The position numbers and the translations under genes are program-made. The notes below the pieces were generated by a model that saw only the letters and a program-made list of their open reading frames with translations, was not told where the DNA came from and did no database searches. A stretch of 7,042 nucleotides of DNA from Boseongicola sp. SB0662_bin_57 (lineage in GTDB: Bacteria > Pseudomonadota > Alphaproteobacteria > Rhodobacterales > Rhodobacteraceae): positions 1 to 7,042 of the forward strand of contig VXPN01000150.1 of NCBI GenBank assembly GCA_009839535.1, given 5' to 3'. This document shows, one piece after another, positions 6,160-7,042 of the stretch. Numbering within the stretch: the stretch's first letter is position 1; each line of letters opens with the position of its first letter.

Positions 6160-6204
6160 GGCAAAGGCAGACATTGTACAATGGTCTTGGACCCGGCGGA
6201 ATGA
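6151..6204 (+). CDS. Possible 17-residue leader peptide or small ORF
   Basis: ATG at 6151 follows GAGGAG (6139-6144) with six bases between, one of the strongest Shine-Dalgarno arrangements in the window. The frame reads MHAGKGRHCTMVLDPAE and stops at TGA 6202-6204, 68 bases before the DUF985 start. No attenuator hairpin or run of regulatory codons is obvious. A second ATG at 6155, ten bases from the same Shine-Dalgarno, opens a longer frame to 6415 that runs antiphase through the DUF985 gene and looks spurious. The peptide may be a leader, a fortuitous frame, or the remains of a lost gene start. Confidence 0.25.
   Translation: MHAGKGRHCTMVLDPAE
6172..6183. promoter_or_regulatory. Perfect 12-bp palindrome CATTGTACAATG, candidate operator
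   Basis: A self-complementary 12-mer whose TTGTACAA core resembles operators bound by GntR-family regulators. Its centre is 24 bp from that of the palindrome at 6148-6159. It lies about 90 bases upstream of the DUF985 start, where a separate promoter for that gene could be. No GntR gene is in the window, so the regulator is unknown. Confidence 0.4.
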
Positions 6205-6262
6205 TCAATTGAACTGGATGGCGCGGCCGGTCCGGCGCACAATGCGGGTCGCGCTTGCAAAT

Positions 6263-6267
6263 GGAGA
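6263..6267 (+). promoter_or_regulatory. Ribosome binding site of the DUF985 gene
   Basis: GGAGA five bases ahead of the ATG at 6273. It selects that codon over the in-frame TTG at 6255 and ATG at 6261. Confidence 0.65.
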
Positions 6268-6272
6268 CAGCA

Positions 6273-6698
6273 ATGGATGCCGACGAAGTGATTGCATGCT
6301 ACGGGCTGGAGCCGCATCCGGAGGGCGGCCACTATCGCGAGACCTTCCGCGCCCCGGCAGCCGATGGCGGGCGAGAGGCCGTTTCGGCGATCTACTACTT
6401 TCTGAAGGCCGGTGAGACATCGGCGTGGCACCGCATCGACGCTGTCGAAATCTGGCACCATCACGCTGGCGCACCGTTGCGTCTCGCGCTGTGTTCCGAT
6501 GGCATGACCGTGACAAGGCGTCTGCTCGGCACGGGCGGTGCTGCTGAGCCGCAAGCGGTCGTGCCTGCCGGCTGCTGGCAGAGCGCGGTTTCCTTGGGAG
6601 AATGGACGCTTGTCGGTTGCACGGTCGCGCCTGCCTTCGAATTCTCCGGCTTTGAGCTCGCTTCTCCAGAATGGCGGCCTGGATTGACACCTGCCTGA
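6273..6698 (+). CDS. DUF985 (cupin_5) family protein
   Basis: A 141-residue protein covering the whole DUF985/cupin_5 domain (PF06172). Signature segments in order are GLEPHPEGGHYRETFRAP (11-28), AIYYFLKAGETSAWHRIDAV (39-58), EIWHHHAGAPLRL (59-71), VVPAGCWQSA (96-105) and LVGCTVAPAFEFSGFELAS (113-131). The family forms a double-stranded beta-helix cupin; candidate ligand-site residues are H53, E59 and H62-H64. Its biochemical role is not established, and a small-molecule isomerase, epimerase or binding role is often guessed from the fold. There is no signal peptide, so it is probably cytoplasmic. It lies 188 bases after the isomerase in the same direction, so it may be read through from the operon or have its own promoter near the palindromes. 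Confidence 0.88.
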   Translation: MDADEVIACYGLEPHPEGGHYRETFRAPAADGGREAVSAIYYFLKAGETSAWHRIDAVEIWHHHAGAPLRLALCSDGMTVTRRLLGTGGAAEPQAVVPAGCWQSAVSLGEWTLVGCTVAPAFEFSGFELASPEWRPGLTPA

Positions 6699-6796
6699 TT
6701 GAGTGAACGACACCGCACTCCCGCGCCGCCTCCGGCAGCGGCCCCGTTGCAACGTGCCGGTTGGAAGCTTCACGACGGACGTCGACGATGCGGAGC

Positions 6797-6816
6797 GCCG
6801 GACCTGAATTTCCGGC
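6797..6816. terminator. Hairpin between convergent genes (weak terminator candidate)
   Basis: GCCGGA (6797-6802) and TCCGGC (6811-6816) form a perfect six-base stem with an eight-base loop, about 100 bases after the DUF985 stop and 30 bases after the TetR stop on the opposite strand. No T-run follows on either strand, so it may be a structural hairpin rather than an intrinsic terminator. Confidence 0.2.
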
Positions 6817-6845
6817 AAATCGGGCAGCAGGGCAAGGCCGCGTCG

Positions 6846-7042
6846 TCAGGCAAGCACGAGCTGCAAGACGGTGTCGATGTTGAAGGCAAGCCGGTCTTCA
6901 AGCGCCTTGTCTTCCATGAAATCGCGTTCGAACAGAATCGTGCCGGTGAACCGGTTTGTCAGGTAGTAGTAGCCGATGGCCGCGATCGTGATGTTGAGTT
7001 GCACCGGATCGATTCCCGGACGGAAGACGCCGTCGGCAACGC
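6846..7042 (-). CDS. TetR/AcrR family transcriptional regulator, C-terminal part (runs off right edge)
   Basis: The minus strand gives 64 residues before a TGA at 6848-6846: ...GVFRPGIDPVQLNITIAAIG, then YYYLTNRFTGTILFERDFM and ...LEDRLAFNIDTVLQLVLA. This is the end of the ligand-binding domain of TetR-family repressors, in the subgroup with a G-x-F-R-x-G-[IV]-D-P turn followed by an aromatic-rich helix (RutR-like/TetR_C_29-like). The DNA-binding helix-turn-helix lies outside the window. The gene converges on the DUF985 gene with a 147-bp gap. It is the only regulator seen near the operon, so it is the natural candidate to bind the inverted repeat at 2147-2164 and sense a pathway metabolite, possibly an acyl-CoA. 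It could equally control genes further right. Confidence 0.8.
   Translation of the reverse strand, partial: VADGVFRPGIDPVQLNITIAAIGYYYLTNRFTGTILFERDFMEDKALEDRLAFNIDTVLQLVLA

Noticed and set aside
5218..6174. Minus-strand open frame (318 codons) opposite the isomerase gene
   Set aside because: It is antisense to a gene with intact metal-ligand motifs and has no recognisable domain.
6155..6415. 86-codon plus-strand frame starting at 6155
   Set aside because: It runs out of frame through the DUF985 gene and has no motif; only its start shares the strong Shine-Dalgarno of the 17-residue frame.
1..7042. CRISPR arrays, tRNA or rRNA genes, transposons, integrase or attachment sites
   Set aside because: I found no regularly spaced repeats, no cloverleaf or rRNA-like sequence, no transposase or integrase motif and no terminal repeats when reading both strands.

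Overview
The window looks like chromosomal DNA of a GC-rich alphaproteobacterium. Rhodobacterales or a relative is my best guess, from the codon use, the look of the sterol-desaturase-family fragment and the densely overlapped operon; this is an inference without database support. No rRNA, tRNA, CRISPR array, IS element or integrase was recognised.

Layout. (1) 1-346, minus: N-terminal part of a sterol desaturase/fatty acid hydroxylase family membrane protein that runs off the left edge. (2) 347-630: non-coding, with a weak possible promoter for that gene. (3) 631-1699, minus: two overlapping genes, a small uncharacterised protein followed by an AbiEii-type nucleotidyltransferase, arranged like a toxin-antitoxin or abortive-infection pair. 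(4) 1700-2119: about 420 bp without a recognisable gene. (5) 2120-2171: a well-formed control region with a TTGACG -35, a -10 overlapping an 18-bp inverted repeat, and a ribosome binding site. (6) 2178-6084, plus: a tightly packed four-gene operon of acyl-CoA dehydrogenase, short-chain dehydrogenase/reductase, DUF993 (dihydrodipicolinate-synthase-like aldolase fold) and a sugar phosphate isomerase/epimerase-type TIM barrel. Each junction overlaps or is one base apart. (7) 6085-6272: a gap with two perfect 12-bp palindromes and a tiny ORF behind a strong Shine-Dalgarno. (8) 6273-6698, plus: a DUF985 (cupin_5) protein. (9) 6846-7042, minus: the C-terminal 64 residues of a TetR-family repressor, convergent with the operon.

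The plus-strand operon is the most interesting part. An SDR, DUF993 and a xylose-isomerase-like barrel together suggest an unassigned pathway for a sugar, polyol or keto acid: redox, isomerisation, then aldol-type cleavage. Leading this set with an acyl-CoA dehydrogenase is unusual, because no CoA ligase, thiolase or hydratase is visible. The inverted repeat over the -10 suits a TetR-type repressor, and the TetR gene at the right edge is the natural candidate, although nothing in the sequence proves the link.
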